DNA of 64,000 bases, taken from Chanos chanos (taxonomy: Eukaryota; Chordata; Actinopteri; Gonorynchiformes; Chanidae). The stretch's first letter is position 1; the number at the start of each line of letters is the position of its first letter. The position numbers and the translations under genes are program-made. Shown piece after piece: positions 1-11,903 of this stretch. The stretch covers positions 10,755,772 through 10,819,771 of the forward strand of contig NC_044496.1 of the NCBI RefSeq assembly GCF_902362185.1. Reading direction: 5' to 3'. The notes below the pieces were generated by a model, which ran no database searches, was not told where the DNA came from, and worked only from the letters and a program-made list of their open reading frames with translations.

Positions 1-354
1 TTTCACAATGCTGGAGCAAGTCAAGGTTACTCCGCTCTTGACGGAGCCAGCTGTGTTTATCATGATTCAACGATCAGCGTTTTTGTTTGTTTGTTCATTT
101 GTGTGTTTGGTTTTTTTTTTTCGTGTTTTCAAGTTCATTCACGCAAATATTGAAGAGAAAATTTTCAAAAATCTTCTTTGTGCGTCTTAAGCTTCGTACT
201 GTTCCTAACACTTATACTTCACCATCGACATCATCACCATCATAATCACCTTTAGTATCACTGTTATCATCTTGTGAATGGTCACTATTAACTTCAAAAC
301 AACTTTGATTACATTATCGATGACATGTCGACAACAACGTCATCATCGTCGTCG

Positions 355-386
<32 letters not shown>

Positions 387-722
387 TTCCGACAGAATAC
401 ATGTTTTTGTTTTTTTATTCGTGTGTACGTGGTTTGGTGACTGCTGATATCTCTATCAGGTATAATCACAGGCCTGAGCCACTGGGTTGTGGAGGAGACA
501 CACCCTGGGAGACAGCCATATCAATGAGGACCTTTTACCTGAGAGCTGAAAAATGTCAGTTTCTCATATTTGACTGACACCATGACAGAATCAATGACTG
601 CCCCAATACAAATCCAATCAAACATTGTACAAAGAAACCCTCTGGCAAGCTTACATCATGTTGTGTATTATAATGAATGTTTCTGGAAATTGCTGTGGTA
701 TTTTCAATGAGGAAGTTCTTGT

Positions 723-764
<42 letters not shown>

Positions 765-965
765 CTGCCTTGCAGAAGTCTGTGTTCCAGATTTGCACTG
801 AAAATTAGAACAGTCTGTTCTAATCTAGGCAGCCTCACCTGGTAAAGGTTGAGTAAAGTACATATATACCAGGGTGTGTAAAATGAAAGAAATTACATTG
901 TTTTTCTTTTAATGTTCACAGTGTGATGCACATATGTGTATTGCCTATGCATGAGTACTTATGGA

Positions 966-1043
<78 letters not shown>

Positions 1044-1639
1044 GGAGAAAGAAGAGACAGAGTGTTTGTGTAACAATGAGTAACTCAGTTCAAACAGAAA
1101 CAGAAAGCTTTTTGCCAATCTGTTCATAGATAAAGGCAGCTAGAGAAGAGTTACCCAACTGTCATCTTTGTGTTGATTCAACCATATGTTTCATATCCAT
1201 CAAACAAATATTTCACTGGAAAATCCCATGTGAATATAAAGAGTTCAAATCTAGGTTACCAGTTAACATGCAAGTAACATTCGGAGACCACTGTAATATA
1301 ACAAGACCCCTGGGTAAAACAAAGCCCTATAAAACTATGCAACAATAACATATATCTTATATTGGATGGAGATAAAGCAAAAACTCAACTTCTTTGTGAT
1401 TTTTTTTTTCTGGAGAGAGGGAGAGAGGGTATGATTTGGAGGAGGGTTAAATAAAAAATGAAAAAGGTGAGAAACAGAGGGAGTATGTAAGAGCATGACA
1501 GATGATGTCTCTTTGACCTCAGTGAACTCTCCTCTCTTTTTCTCTCTCTCCAAAATTTACTGATCATGACTGCCCATTCCTGCCTCCTCTTACCTCCCTA
1601 ACTCAGACTGCGAACCCTGATCTAAACAGCATTCTCAGC

Positions 1640-1676
<37 letters not shown>

Positions 1677-4600
1677 GTCACACATCATTTTAGAGTATCT
1701 CTCATGATTGCATGTCTGTCTAAGTGATTAAAATTTACAGAAAGAGCACAATGAGGGCAGACATCTGAGTAATCTATACCTGCCACAGGTACTTAGCTGT
1801 TTATGTATATGTTTATGTGTGCGTGTGTGTGCGGGTGTGTGTGTGTAGTTGTGTTGAGTCCTGATAAAGCTCCAAACCCCACATCATCCCAAGGGTCATG
1901 TCTTTGTATTGCTGTCAAACTCTTCCCCGCTATAATATCTGCTGTGCTCACATGCCTGCTGCATCTCTCCTTGCTGTTAGACATTCAAATCTCCGCCATT
2001 CCTCCTTTGGCAATTCAGTAGCCTCCAGCTTGTGGCTTGCAGCCTTAAGAATGTCTAATTGAATGCCAGTGTTAGCATGTTGGTGCGACAGGTCTTTGAC
2101 CAGGGAAAATGTCAGCAGGCCCCAGCAGGGTCCCAGACATGCTCAGACAAAACGCCTAAGATTCACACTCACACAGAAATGTGAGTGGCCCCTGAACCAA
2201 ACCATCAGGCACTGCCACTTCTAAATCAGGATGGTTGACCTTCAGAGAGATCTAGAGAGCAGAGACGAAAGCGTGTGTGTGTGTGTGTGTGTGTGAGTGT
2301 GAGTGTGTGTGTGTGTGTGCACGTGCGTATGCGCGTGCATGTATATGCAAGTAAGTGTGGAGGTGGGGGTGTGTGTATGTGGATGTGGCTGGGTGGGTGC
2401 GTGAGGGGAGTCAAGCAAAGTATCATGGAGCAGACAGTAAAAGAAAAGCAGAGGTTCTGGCCAATCTGTTGAAATGCAAACAATCTGGTTAGCACAAACA
2501 AGCTGTCATCTCTCTGCAACAATTCCACCACAGTTCCACCACATGTCCATTTATGATCATACTTATCTCAAATTAATTTTCAAAAATACTGGTTCTGAAT
2601 GTTTTTGGAGAGGAGATTACACATGAATATTTGTATTGGGATGTGGGTTAACAGGCCTAAGCGGTGTTGCAACATGTCTAATCATTTGCATAACCACTAA
2701 CAGAAAAGCTCCAGAAACAGCTGGCTGAGTTCTAATGCCAGTTACATTAAAAATGGAGAAATGCATATTTGAATTTCCATGCCATCGTGTTTTGTAATCC
2801 TCCACCATTTTTTGCTCCACTAATGAAAAAAGAAAGATGTGACTATCTGCCTCTCTATCGACAAGCATTAAACTCAGAGCAGATTACAACTGTCTCTGTC
2901 AATGACAGATCAGAGGCTTTTAGATGTGGAGTAATACTGCCCCCCGGAGGACATTCCAAATTATACATGAGACACACGCTGGTCAAAGCATAAACTGAAT
3001 AAAACTCCATAACAAGTACCATTCCTTAACTTAAAGTCAGAGAGACTTGCATTTTTTATTCACAAGTGAAGCAGTCTCAAATTGGCTTCTTTCTGACAAT
3101 TCATTAACACAACTGACTTGGTTTTAAAGCTACAACCAAATGTCCAAATATTTCTATTCTATATCTCTATTCTTCAGCAACCAAATCTAATAACTTGTGT
3201 CCACTTCCCATCCGATAAATAGTTCTTATTTTTTCCAACAAAACCTCTTGACCAAGAGAAAAAATACTAGTTAATATCAGTGGAAAGTTTATGGACAGTT
3301 TTTACTGGACAGTGTTTATGAAAAATGTCACTGTATTTAAATTGTGAGTGGATAAATACAACTTTGGTGTATTCTTTAAACATGGTTGTTTGCTTTTCTT
3401 GCTCTGAAGATGAAGCCTCTATAAGAAAATTCATGATTACAAGTCTGTCACAAGAGTTGAACATTCTTTTTCTCAGTGACTTTTTTGGCCTAATTTCCTT
3501 ATTTCTTTATATAAGTAAGACATATTTGATTGTTTTAACAGTTATGTAAAGACAGTTACGTGGGGGGGGCGGGGGTTAGGCTGCCAAATCTGAGTACAGT
3601 TAAACTGAGCAGACAGGTGTATTAGTGTTGCTCTTTAACCTCCACTAGGGGGGACATAAGCAGTGAAGAGTGAACAGAAGTCTCAAAGCTGAAGGGCCTA
3701 TCTCTTAGCAGGCCAGAGACTGAGTGCAGACATTACCACAGCCTCTCTCTCAACCAGCGTTTAGCTCATTCACTCTAACAGTAGTACAGTACAGACTTTC
3801 TCTCTCTGAAAATATGTGAATACACCTCTTAATACAGAAAAAGAATGTACTGTATAGCCTAGGACCAGTATGAAATACTGATTGGTTTGGTCAACTCCAT
3901 ATCGATCTGTTTACCCTGTGAAAATCTAGGTTAAGGATGAGAGAAGGTATCCAAAATGAGCGGTCAAGTTGCCAATATCATTTCAGGTTTTTCAAATGAC
4001 CTGCCAGAAACTGTGTGTAATTCTGCTGCAGCAATGATCTGAAAATGGTTCCTATACTACTTTTCTGATCTTTTCACCTGCAAAATTATTGTACGTGGAC
4101 TACCTTTGAAGTACATAACAGAAATCAAACTGAAATGAGGTTGACTATAACCTACCTTTCCAAATTGCATTTATAGGTTGTGTAACCATCCTCTTAATAA
4201 GTGGCAGATCCAAGTGAAGTTAATTAAAAGATCTAACCAGAAGACAAAAAGCCACAAATTAAACTTGAACACTTAACTGATTGAAACAAACGTGGGTTGT
4301 TGTTTTTTTTTAGCAATGTTTACTTTTTCTTCTGAATTCAGAGATAACGAAACTCGTGACTTGGATTGAAACAAAGAATAGTGAAGTGCATCTAATGATA
4401 GAGCAGAGGACTGTTGAAGGGAGAGGGTAGATAAGAAAAGATTCTTTCCAATGGTCTGTCAACCGCGCTCCTACCCTCAGTCAGAATCAGCGAAGTAAGT
4501 TTATTTGACCTGCTGCTATGCCTCACATATTCTGTCTGTGACTCTGCGCCTTGGGATGCTTCCTAATTTGATTCTTCACTGGAAAAACAACATTTTCAAT

Positions 4601-6190
4601 ACCTTAGTGTAAGCTTTGGAGACTGATTAGTTATTTCACTGCACAAATCAACATACATATTCAAGATATTTCTGGTTGTGGTAAATGCTGTAGTTACTAT
4701 TATCAGAGCTTAAATGGACCAGTCACTTCCACTAAGCTAATGTTCATCATACGCTATACTTGTTCTCCGTATGGATTAAAATGAGGTAAGATTATCACAG
4801 TCTGGGGTATGTTCATTTCTGCTTACAGGCCTCAGTTAGCATGAATCTGCTTTTCATCATAAAACCTTTATGCACTGACAGATCTGATTTTCATTTTCAA
4901 AACTGATTTGTTCTCAAAACAATAATCTTGCAGACTTTTTTTTTTTTGGAAACCAACGGGAGGCAATTAAGCAACAAATGTATTGCTGTGAGAAGATGTT
5001 CAGAAGGCTCTGATATGTTCAGAATAAGAAACTGCTCCCTAAAATGAAAAAGAAAAACTCATTAGGTTTCAAACAATTGCACCACTTGCCTGAATTATCT
5101 ACTCTATTTCATTAAATGGCACAGGTCTAGTGTGTAGCAGCAGCACTGATACTGTTACCTATCCTGGCTATTATTTTCATCTCATTATCTGTCTAAATCC
5201 AGAAATATTCCCCCAGGGAATTAAGATGAAATACCATTAATATGCAGCTGTACGCACGTGGCTTTATGTTTTCGTGCCCTTAAGTATTGGATGAAGAGGT
5301 AAAACTGTGAGAGTGAAAAGTGCACATTTTGCATCGATGTGAAAAATTCCGCAGTATCACTGTCTCATTTGTGCCAGACTTCAGACTCCATTAGATGCTC
5401 ATCTACAAATGCGCCTGTGAGGTGACTCTCATTTATAGAGATGAACTGAGGTAGATGACTTGTCAGCAGAAAGCCTAATTGGGGGGGAAACCAACTATCG
5501 TTTGGTTCTATTTATATCTGCTTACCAAGGCTTCAGAAACTATCCAGTCCAAAAAGAGATGGCGTGTGTAAACCAAGGTCATTGCGGGAACTGAGTTTTG
5601 TGCTATGTTAGATAGAGTATCACAGTCTCCTGTAGGTAGGCCCACTTACGACCTCTCTGACACAATAATGACTTATCGCACGAAAGTGAAATTAATGCTA
5701 ACTTAACCTACACTATTTACATAATCGCACGCAAGGCGAATGTGTCTATTAAAAGAAGGGATACAAGTCTGGAACATGGGGCATGGCTACACGGACTTCT
5801 CATACCAATTATAGGGACCATGACAGTCTGACAAGCCTGTTTCTTATCAGCCGACGGCCTACAGTGACAGATAAGCACCACATAAAATTCTCATCGTGGT
5901 GGACATTCGTGAAGTATCGCAAAAATAATTATGAATTTGCTTCAAATGTGGAACTAATAAAGAGAAGACGACGAAATCTTAGTTTGCTCACTGTTAACAT
6001 CGCGTATGGGGCTCCTCATATTTCAAAAAGTAATGCAACATTGTCAGACAGAAACAACAAAACTCTTGTTTTCATCCGCAGTACCATCATTCGGGTTTAT
6101 GACGCTGAGCTCTACTACTTTTCCTGCTCTCCGTTATCGATAAGTCATGCCTGGCTGGGAGATTCATGTGAGGAGCATAACGTGGAAGAA
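1..6190. other. gene-free, microsatellite-rich region upstream of pop4
   Basis: No exon series or protein family match was found on either strand. Open frames here are short and mostly translate simple repeats. Contents seen: a CAT trinucleotide run (about 340-386), a CT run (727-759), a long TG run (970-1032) ending in GA repeats, a GA run (1643-1673) and an interrupted TG run (2273-2320). The rest is AT-rich, non-repetitive sequence with no clear structure. In the human locus the flank of POP4 is also gene-poor. Confidence 0.6.
970..1045. repeat. (TG)n/(GA)n compound microsatellite
   Basis: An uninterrupted TG dinucleotide run of about 60 bases passes directly into a short GA run. It explains the apparent Cys-Val and Thr-His repeat open frames on both strands, which are not genes. 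Confidence 0.95.
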
Positions 6191-6249
6191 GACAAAAAAT
6201 CGGTTTGAAGAACTTATTTCTAGCGTGAACATAGCACGTGCTCTAGAAA

Positions 6250-9200
6250 ATGGAACGTAAGTGTCTCATCTTTAACTTTTAATAATAATAATAATAATAA
6301 AAAAACATGACACTGTAACATCCAGGCAGGTGCATTCTGGAGCTTAGCTAGCCATGCAGCTAACCACATAGGTGATACTCAGGATATCTGTTACGTTAAT
6401 TTTCTGAACATGCAGCACGATAGCCTTAACACTGGCCTGAAGGTATGTTTCGACTGATTTTGTGTGCATCCGAATCAGAGGTATTCTGAAAATATATAAA
6501 TGTGTGTCGCGTGTAAGTGTGCAAAACAGACAAGTGTGTGCGGTAAGACAGCGTAGCACAACGAATCTAAGTAATACACTTCTGCCTGTATTGCAACTGT
6601 TAGTTGGAGTTCAATTTATTTTAGCAGTTGAGAAAAATTGTTTGGTTGTGCCGTTGTAATCCGTGTGGGTTTATGTGTTCTTTCGTTTTGACAGAGGTTG
6701 TACAGCACGAACTACCGGCAGAGGAAAGCAGTATTTTGGGTGTGAAGGTAATTTTCATTAATACGGTCAGGTATGAAAGTGTTACAAATGTGGCGGCTTA
6801 TACACCAATATTACATTTTAAATAGTGCATACCTAAAGGAAAGCTATGACTCGACAGAAACCGATATGTAGATAGGTCCTTCTTCATTCCAGCATATAAA
6901 TCCTTTTCACTGAAGGAATGCTAATGTGGTTTTGGTGGCCTTTGCTGAAAATCCTCAGAATCCTCAGCTGGACAATAATGGAGTCATAGACTATCAAATT
7001 ATATTCCTTTAGAGGTAATACACTTTAATTTTAATCTCACCTCAGGAGACCTTACTGTTGTTTGGTCTAAACAGTTAGAGCTTCTTAAATAAGGAGCTTG
7101 TGTCCTTTAATTCCATAATCAAATATATTTTCATGCCTCTACTCTGTAACACAGTATACAGCACTGTAACTGCTATCACTGTAATTTACACAAAAAATAT
7201 TGATAATACTGTTTTCCCCTTGTCTGATGGGGCGAGCCTAACCTGCATGTCTTTGGACTGTGGAAGAAAACCCACACAGACACAAGGAGAACATGCAAAC
7301 TCCACACAGAAAGGACCCCGGCCGCCCGGCCGGGAATCGAACCCGGGACAGTCATCTGCAAAAGATCAAATGACATGTTTTGTTGATTTCCTTAAGCTTT
7401 TCAACCTCTGCAGGGATCAAAGTTAAATATGACACATTTCTGCAAACGTTAGTGCTTATCTACTATTCATTTACTGACTTTAACAAATTGGAGAAAAATA
7501 AGATAAGATAATACATAATAGTACATAAGATATGTACTATAGTACATAAGATAGTACATAAGATGTAGCGTGTGTGAAGGTTTACATACCCTGTCAGTCA
7601 GTACATAGGGGGGAAAAAAAAAAAAGCTTTTGGCCGTCATCACAGCCTCCAAAAGTTACCTGTAGGCAGTTGAGAGTCTTTCAGTTCTCGTTCTAGGAAT
7701 TTATTCTCACTCTTCCTTGTAGAACATTTCCAGTTGGGAAGTATGCATGGGTCGTTTTAGCATGCCCTGCATGTTTGAGATCTAACCCGCACATTTTCAA
7801 TAATACTCAAACCTGGGGACAGTGAGGGCCATTCCAACACCGTAAATATTTGCTTCTTGAAGACATTCGTAGTTTATTTTGAGGTATGTTTTAGATCATT
7901 CTTTTTTAATTTCCACCATCTTTTCAGCTTCTGTTTCTTCACTGACTCTGGGACAGTACTAATTTCCAGGATTCTGTGATAGTTATTAGAGTCTGTTCTT
8001 CCGTCTACCTCCCCAACATTTCCTGTGCTACTACTGGCTGCTTCACGACCCCAAAGCCTGGTAGATCCACCCCCATGCTTAATAGTTAACAAGTTCAGAT
8101 CCTCAGTCAACCTGACGGAGCCCATGGATGTTGAGTATAAGCATTACACCCTGAGAAATTTAGAAAGTTCAGAGAATTTGTTAAGCTCTGGACATGCTAC
8201 ACTTTGAGGTTTTTCCCGTTCATTTAATTCAGTTAATAAATAATATTTGGGCAACGTGCAGAAATATGGCATGTTTAGGTTTCATCTCAACATCAGCCTT
8301 TTTCACCAAAATCAACAGAACATGGAATTTGCTCAGGGGTGCCTAAAACTTTGCACTAAACTGTAATAAATAAGGAGGGGGGGTTTTTTTCGTTGTTTTG
8401 TTTTGTTTTTACATTTGGCTCACTGCGTACGCCGTGTTGTCAAAACGGTGTACTTTGTTTTAAAAAATTAACATGTAAGTAGACAATGTGAAATAGTGTG
8501 CTAATCATGTCTTTTGAGACACTGATCAGTTGAGCCTTACAGATGCTAAGTCTACACAACATGGCCTTATACTTTAATGTATGATGTTTACACACAGAAT
8601 ATAAACATTTACTCCTAGAATATGAAGTTTACAATATTTGTTTGTGCTTTTGTAAACTTTGATTTTTGCAGGCGTTGTTTCCGTTGCTCCAGTTTTTTTT
8701 TCAGTCTTTGTTTTCTCTGTTGCTACTCTCTTTGCGTTTAGTCCCAGGGTGGCAAACCAGCAGGAGCATTCACAAAAGCTTTCCTGACGCACAGTTTACC
8801 CAAACTGGCTGAGAAGGACATCGAAGATGTGATGTTGCATAAGGCCGTCATTCTGGACTACGCCAAACAAAGCAAAGAGAAGAAAAACAGAAAGAGAGCA
8901 AAAGGGCTGAGTGCCAAACAGAAGAGGGAGCTGAAAGTGTTCCAACTGAAACCAGAACATCAAAGGTTAGCCTCTTTTCCACTTAAATGTTCAGGCAGAT
9001 ACGTCATCAAGTTCATTTGACTGCCTGTGCCCTACATGTGGTGAACAACAAGAACAATGTTTTTCGTTTTTTCTATTTCTGTATTTGCTTTTCTGGCTGT
9101 GTTCTTTACTGAGAGGAAAGGTTTTCATGCCGGGATTTGTAGTGATAAGACTACCAACAACACGCTACCAGCAACATGCTACTTTGGGAGCATTTAAAAT

Positions 9201-11240
9201 ATTTAGCTTGTTCTGCAGTGTAAGCAGTAGTTATGAATTGTTTTATAATTAACCACAATGTAATTGTGTGTTGTACACCATAACATGTTTTTTTGGAGGG
9301 TGGAAGGGAGGGGGGGGGGGGGGGTTCAGCTTTTGAGGATGCAGAGATTTCAAGTCAATTTAATATTAGTGAATGATCGCAATATGTATTCACGGTATTT
9401 GTGAATTGGTGATCAATTGATTTATTAAACATTTTAACCCTGAAATCAGACTGATGAAGGGCACCAGAGTAAGTATAATAATGCTCTTTATATTTGTACA
9501 TGAATGCGTGTGTTTACCGAAGAGGTGAAAAGATGCACAATTGCTCAACTGCACACATTTTTTTTCTTCTCCAGCTCAGGAAACTTGATGAAAGAGTCAC
9601 CCAAGACGCACACTAATGTTTTAGCAAGCACAGCACCTTCCTTAACTGAGCTCTTCCAAATGACTCCGCTGTCTTATTCTTGGGTTGAACTAACCATTGT
9701 ATCAAATCATGATTTATTCAGGTGGACAAGAGCAGCCTTGAAACTGCAGGCAAAGCAATACTGTAGTGTATACATAACCACTGCCCTTGTCACCGTAACG
9801 TGTTTACCCTTCCGTGGAACTATTATTCATGTTTTCCGTCCCGTCTCTGTAGGTATGAGCTCTTCCTCCCTTTGCATGACTTGTGGAAACAGTACATACG
9901 GGATTTGTGTAATGGTCTGAAACCAGAAAGGTGAGTTTTGACTCTCAAGATAAGAATCATGCCTGAAATTCCACTGTCATCAAATCCTTGTGTATGGTTT
10001 TAGGGGAATTCTTATGTTTGTTTTGACCTGTTTCATTAACAGTAACCCACAGACAATTCAGCAAAAGCTTTTGAAGGCTGATTTACACGGTGCCGTCTTA
10101 ACAGGTATGATGTGCATATTATTTGGTGTGTTACCAGTAATACGTTTGGTTCAATAAAAGATATATTCATAGATCATTTATTTTATGGCAGTTAATGCCA
10201 CATATAATGGAAGAAATCCAAATATAACAAAATAAGTAAAGAGAAAATAGTGTTCAAAAATGTATTTTCTTCAACAGTGTAAGGAGTTACTTTCTTACCC
10301 TTCTTCCTTCAGTCGTCCGATCAAAGTGTCCCTCGTACGTGGGGACGACAGGAATTCTTGTGCAAGAGATGAAACACGTATTCAAAATCATCACAAAAGA
10401 GGACAGACTTAAAGGTAGACTCATAAATCTTGCTTCATGTCATGTAACTGAGACTACACACGTGTCACACGCACCAGGACATACCCTCTTAAACTGCACA
10501 CCATTTACACAGGTCTCTGTGACGACACGTGCTCTCAGAAAACGGACGTCTTTAAAGAAATGACGTTTCTCAAGGACTTAACTGTGAATTTAGGCTTGTG
10601 CAATTTTTCCCCTTACAGAAACACTCATTTGCCTGTTTAGTATAGTAAATACGCAAGCTTCAGGCAATCCAAGGTGGTTCTCGAGCGTTTAAACAGCAGA
10701 ATCTCGCGAATCAGACGAGCGCATTTGACATTAATATTCCCTGATGTTGAGCAGAGAGCGAAAAGTACAATTGTCCACAAACTGCAAGAACGTGTGGTTA
10801 TAAGAGTTGCTACACAGTTCAGTAAAGAGAAGTAATACTATCATGAGATGTCACTGGTAATCATTTACTCTATTTACGTGCTTGATGTGAATTATTTTGT
10901 GAATTGTTAGTTTTATAGTTTATCAAGGTGGATTAACGGGAGCAGGTTGAAATTAATGATGGATTTAAAGGAGAGGTTTGTTCCTCTTTTTCCAGCTCAC
11001 TAGCTGGCACTGACTTCCAGTTAGCCAGTATTTCCTAACAACATCTGATACTCCACTGAAAACCTAACTTAAGAAATATCCTCTTTCAGAGAGACATGAC
11101 ACATTAAGTATAATTTTGTTACTCTCTTAGAGGGGGACAGTTCTGAATTTCATGGACTGACATACTCATAATGAAATTATGCATGAGGAAGCGCTGCTGT
11201 GTATCTCTACAGATTAGCAGTGACATTCAGCTCACAAATA

Positions 11241-11293
<53 letters not shown>

Positions 11294-11439
11294 CTCTTGT
11301 AGTCATTCCAAAGAGAAATAGCGTGTTTTCTGTGGAAACGGGCAACTTTGTGAACTACATCTATGGCAGCAAGTTTGAACTCCGTGCCAGCGAGCGTTCA
11401 GCAAAGAAATTCAAAGCCAGAGGAACCATTGACTTGTAA
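6250..11439 (+). CDS. pop4: POP4/RPP29, protein subunit of RNase P and RNase MRP
   Basis: Nuclear/nucleolar subunit p29 of RNase P (tRNA 5' leader removal) and RNase MRP (pre-rRNA processing). Seven coding exons read cleanly: 6250-6256, 6695-6747, 8742-8965, 9853-9930, 10043-10104, 10313-10414, 11303-11439. All have GT/AG borders and consistent phase, giving 663 nt and 220 residues, the same length as I recall for human POP4. Family marks include KAKGLSAxQRREL-like text in exon 3 (here KRAKGLSAKQKREL), LFLPLHDLWKQYIRDL in exon 4, KLLKADLHGA in exon 5, KCPSYVGTTGIL and HVFKIITKEDRLK in exon 6, and a C-terminus ending ARGTIDL. The Rpp29 RNA-binding fold occupies roughly the last half. The first coding exon supplies only seven bases (ATGGAAC); its last C joins AG of exon 2 to make Gln3. 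The final intron ends in a CT microsatellite. Same strand as plekhf1 downstream. Identification is very secure; the first exon rests on splice logic. Confidence 0.96.
6279..6301. repeat. (AAT)n microsatellite in pop4 intron 1
   Basis: About seven AAT units followed by a short A run, just after the first donor site of pop4. Confidence 0.85.
7226..7350 (-). mobile_element. SINE fragment, antisense to pop4
   Basis: The reverse strand carries a tRNA-like B-box (GGGTTCGATTCCC), a GC-rich linker, then the shared body seen again at 13950-14305 (GGACCCC.., GGAGTTTGCATGTTCTCC, CAGTCCAAAGACATGCAGG). It is truncated on both sides and lies in pop4 intron 2. This copy keeps the B-box that the 13.95-kb copy has lost. 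Confidence 0.8.
7497..7566. repeat. short tandem repeat with AGTACATAAG units
   Basis: Degenerate repeats of about 10-14 bases (AGTACATAAGAT and variants) in pop4 intron 2. The centre is partly palindromic (ATATGTACTATAGTACATA). Confidence 0.7.
7568..8362. mobile_element. decayed Tc1/mariner-like DNA transposon sequence (tentative)
   Basis: Several phrases resemble antisense Tc1-type transposase DNA common in fish: CACTCTTCCTTGTAGAAC, GTGAGGGCCATTCCAACACC, TTGAAGACATTC, GATCATTCTTTTTTAATTTCC and CCACCCCCATGCTTAATAG. The stretch ends with a Tc1-family-like phrase, GGGGTGCCTAAAACTTTGCAC. No long open frame or clear terminal repeat was found, so it would be an old immobile copy in pop4 intron 2. 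The family call is from memory of such repeats and the boundaries are approximate. Confidence 0.4.
11244..11291. repeat. (CT)n microsatellite abutting the last pop4 acceptor
   Basis: About 24 CT units followed by TTTCTCTTGTAG and the final coding exon of pop4. The microsatellite is part of the polypyrimidine tract of that splice site. Confidence 0.95.
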
Positions 11440-11897
11440 TGGATGCCTGCTCTCACAGCCAGAGTCCTTTCTCACTGGGCCTTTGCTTGTTATAGGCTCC
11501 TGTGAGTGAAGTCAGAGACGAGAGTCTAAAGAAGTCTGTCACAAGGCTCAGTGTCAACGGCTATGATAGGCTGACCTGTCATTTAAGAGACATGGCAGCT
11601 TCATAAACTTTTCAAGCTGAAGGGTTTGTGAAAACATTGGACAAAGAAAAGCCAGTGTTTGTTTTAGAGGCAATTTGTCTTTATGTATGAAGGTTCTGAC
11701 TGAAGTGTAAGGTTTTCTGTTTCTTTTATTTAATTTACACTGGATGTTGTTTTAAATGCATTTTTATCCATTTTCACCACATTTGAATTGTGATAACCCT
11801 GACCCAGAGCTTACATTTTTCTGATTGAAATTAATTATGTCCACAAGGGGGCGCTCTTGTAGACATTTATATTTTTGCTTTCTTATGAAAGAGACTC

Positions 11898-11903
11898 AAT
11901 AAA
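11898..11903 (+). terminator. pop4 poly(A) signal
   Basis: Canonical AATAAA 459 bases after the pop4 stop codon, followed by a TG/T-rich stretch (TTGTGTGTGTCTTTCTTTGTG) that fits a downstream GU-rich element. Confidence 0.8.

Noticed and set aside
923-1129. Cys-Val and Thr-His repeat open frames
   Set aside because: Translations of a TG/CA microsatellite on both strands; the same applies near 2275, 19500, 55800, 56640 and 63420.
5783-6208. 141-codon open frame just upstream of the pop4 ATG
   Set aside because: No family resemblance, mixed composition and position in the pop4 promoter/5' UTR. It is best explained as a chance open frame, though its length is above average for this DNA.
9504-9920. 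138-codon open frame inside pop4
   Set aside because: It only shares the exon 4 region in a different frame; the POP4 frame explains the exon, the rest is intron.
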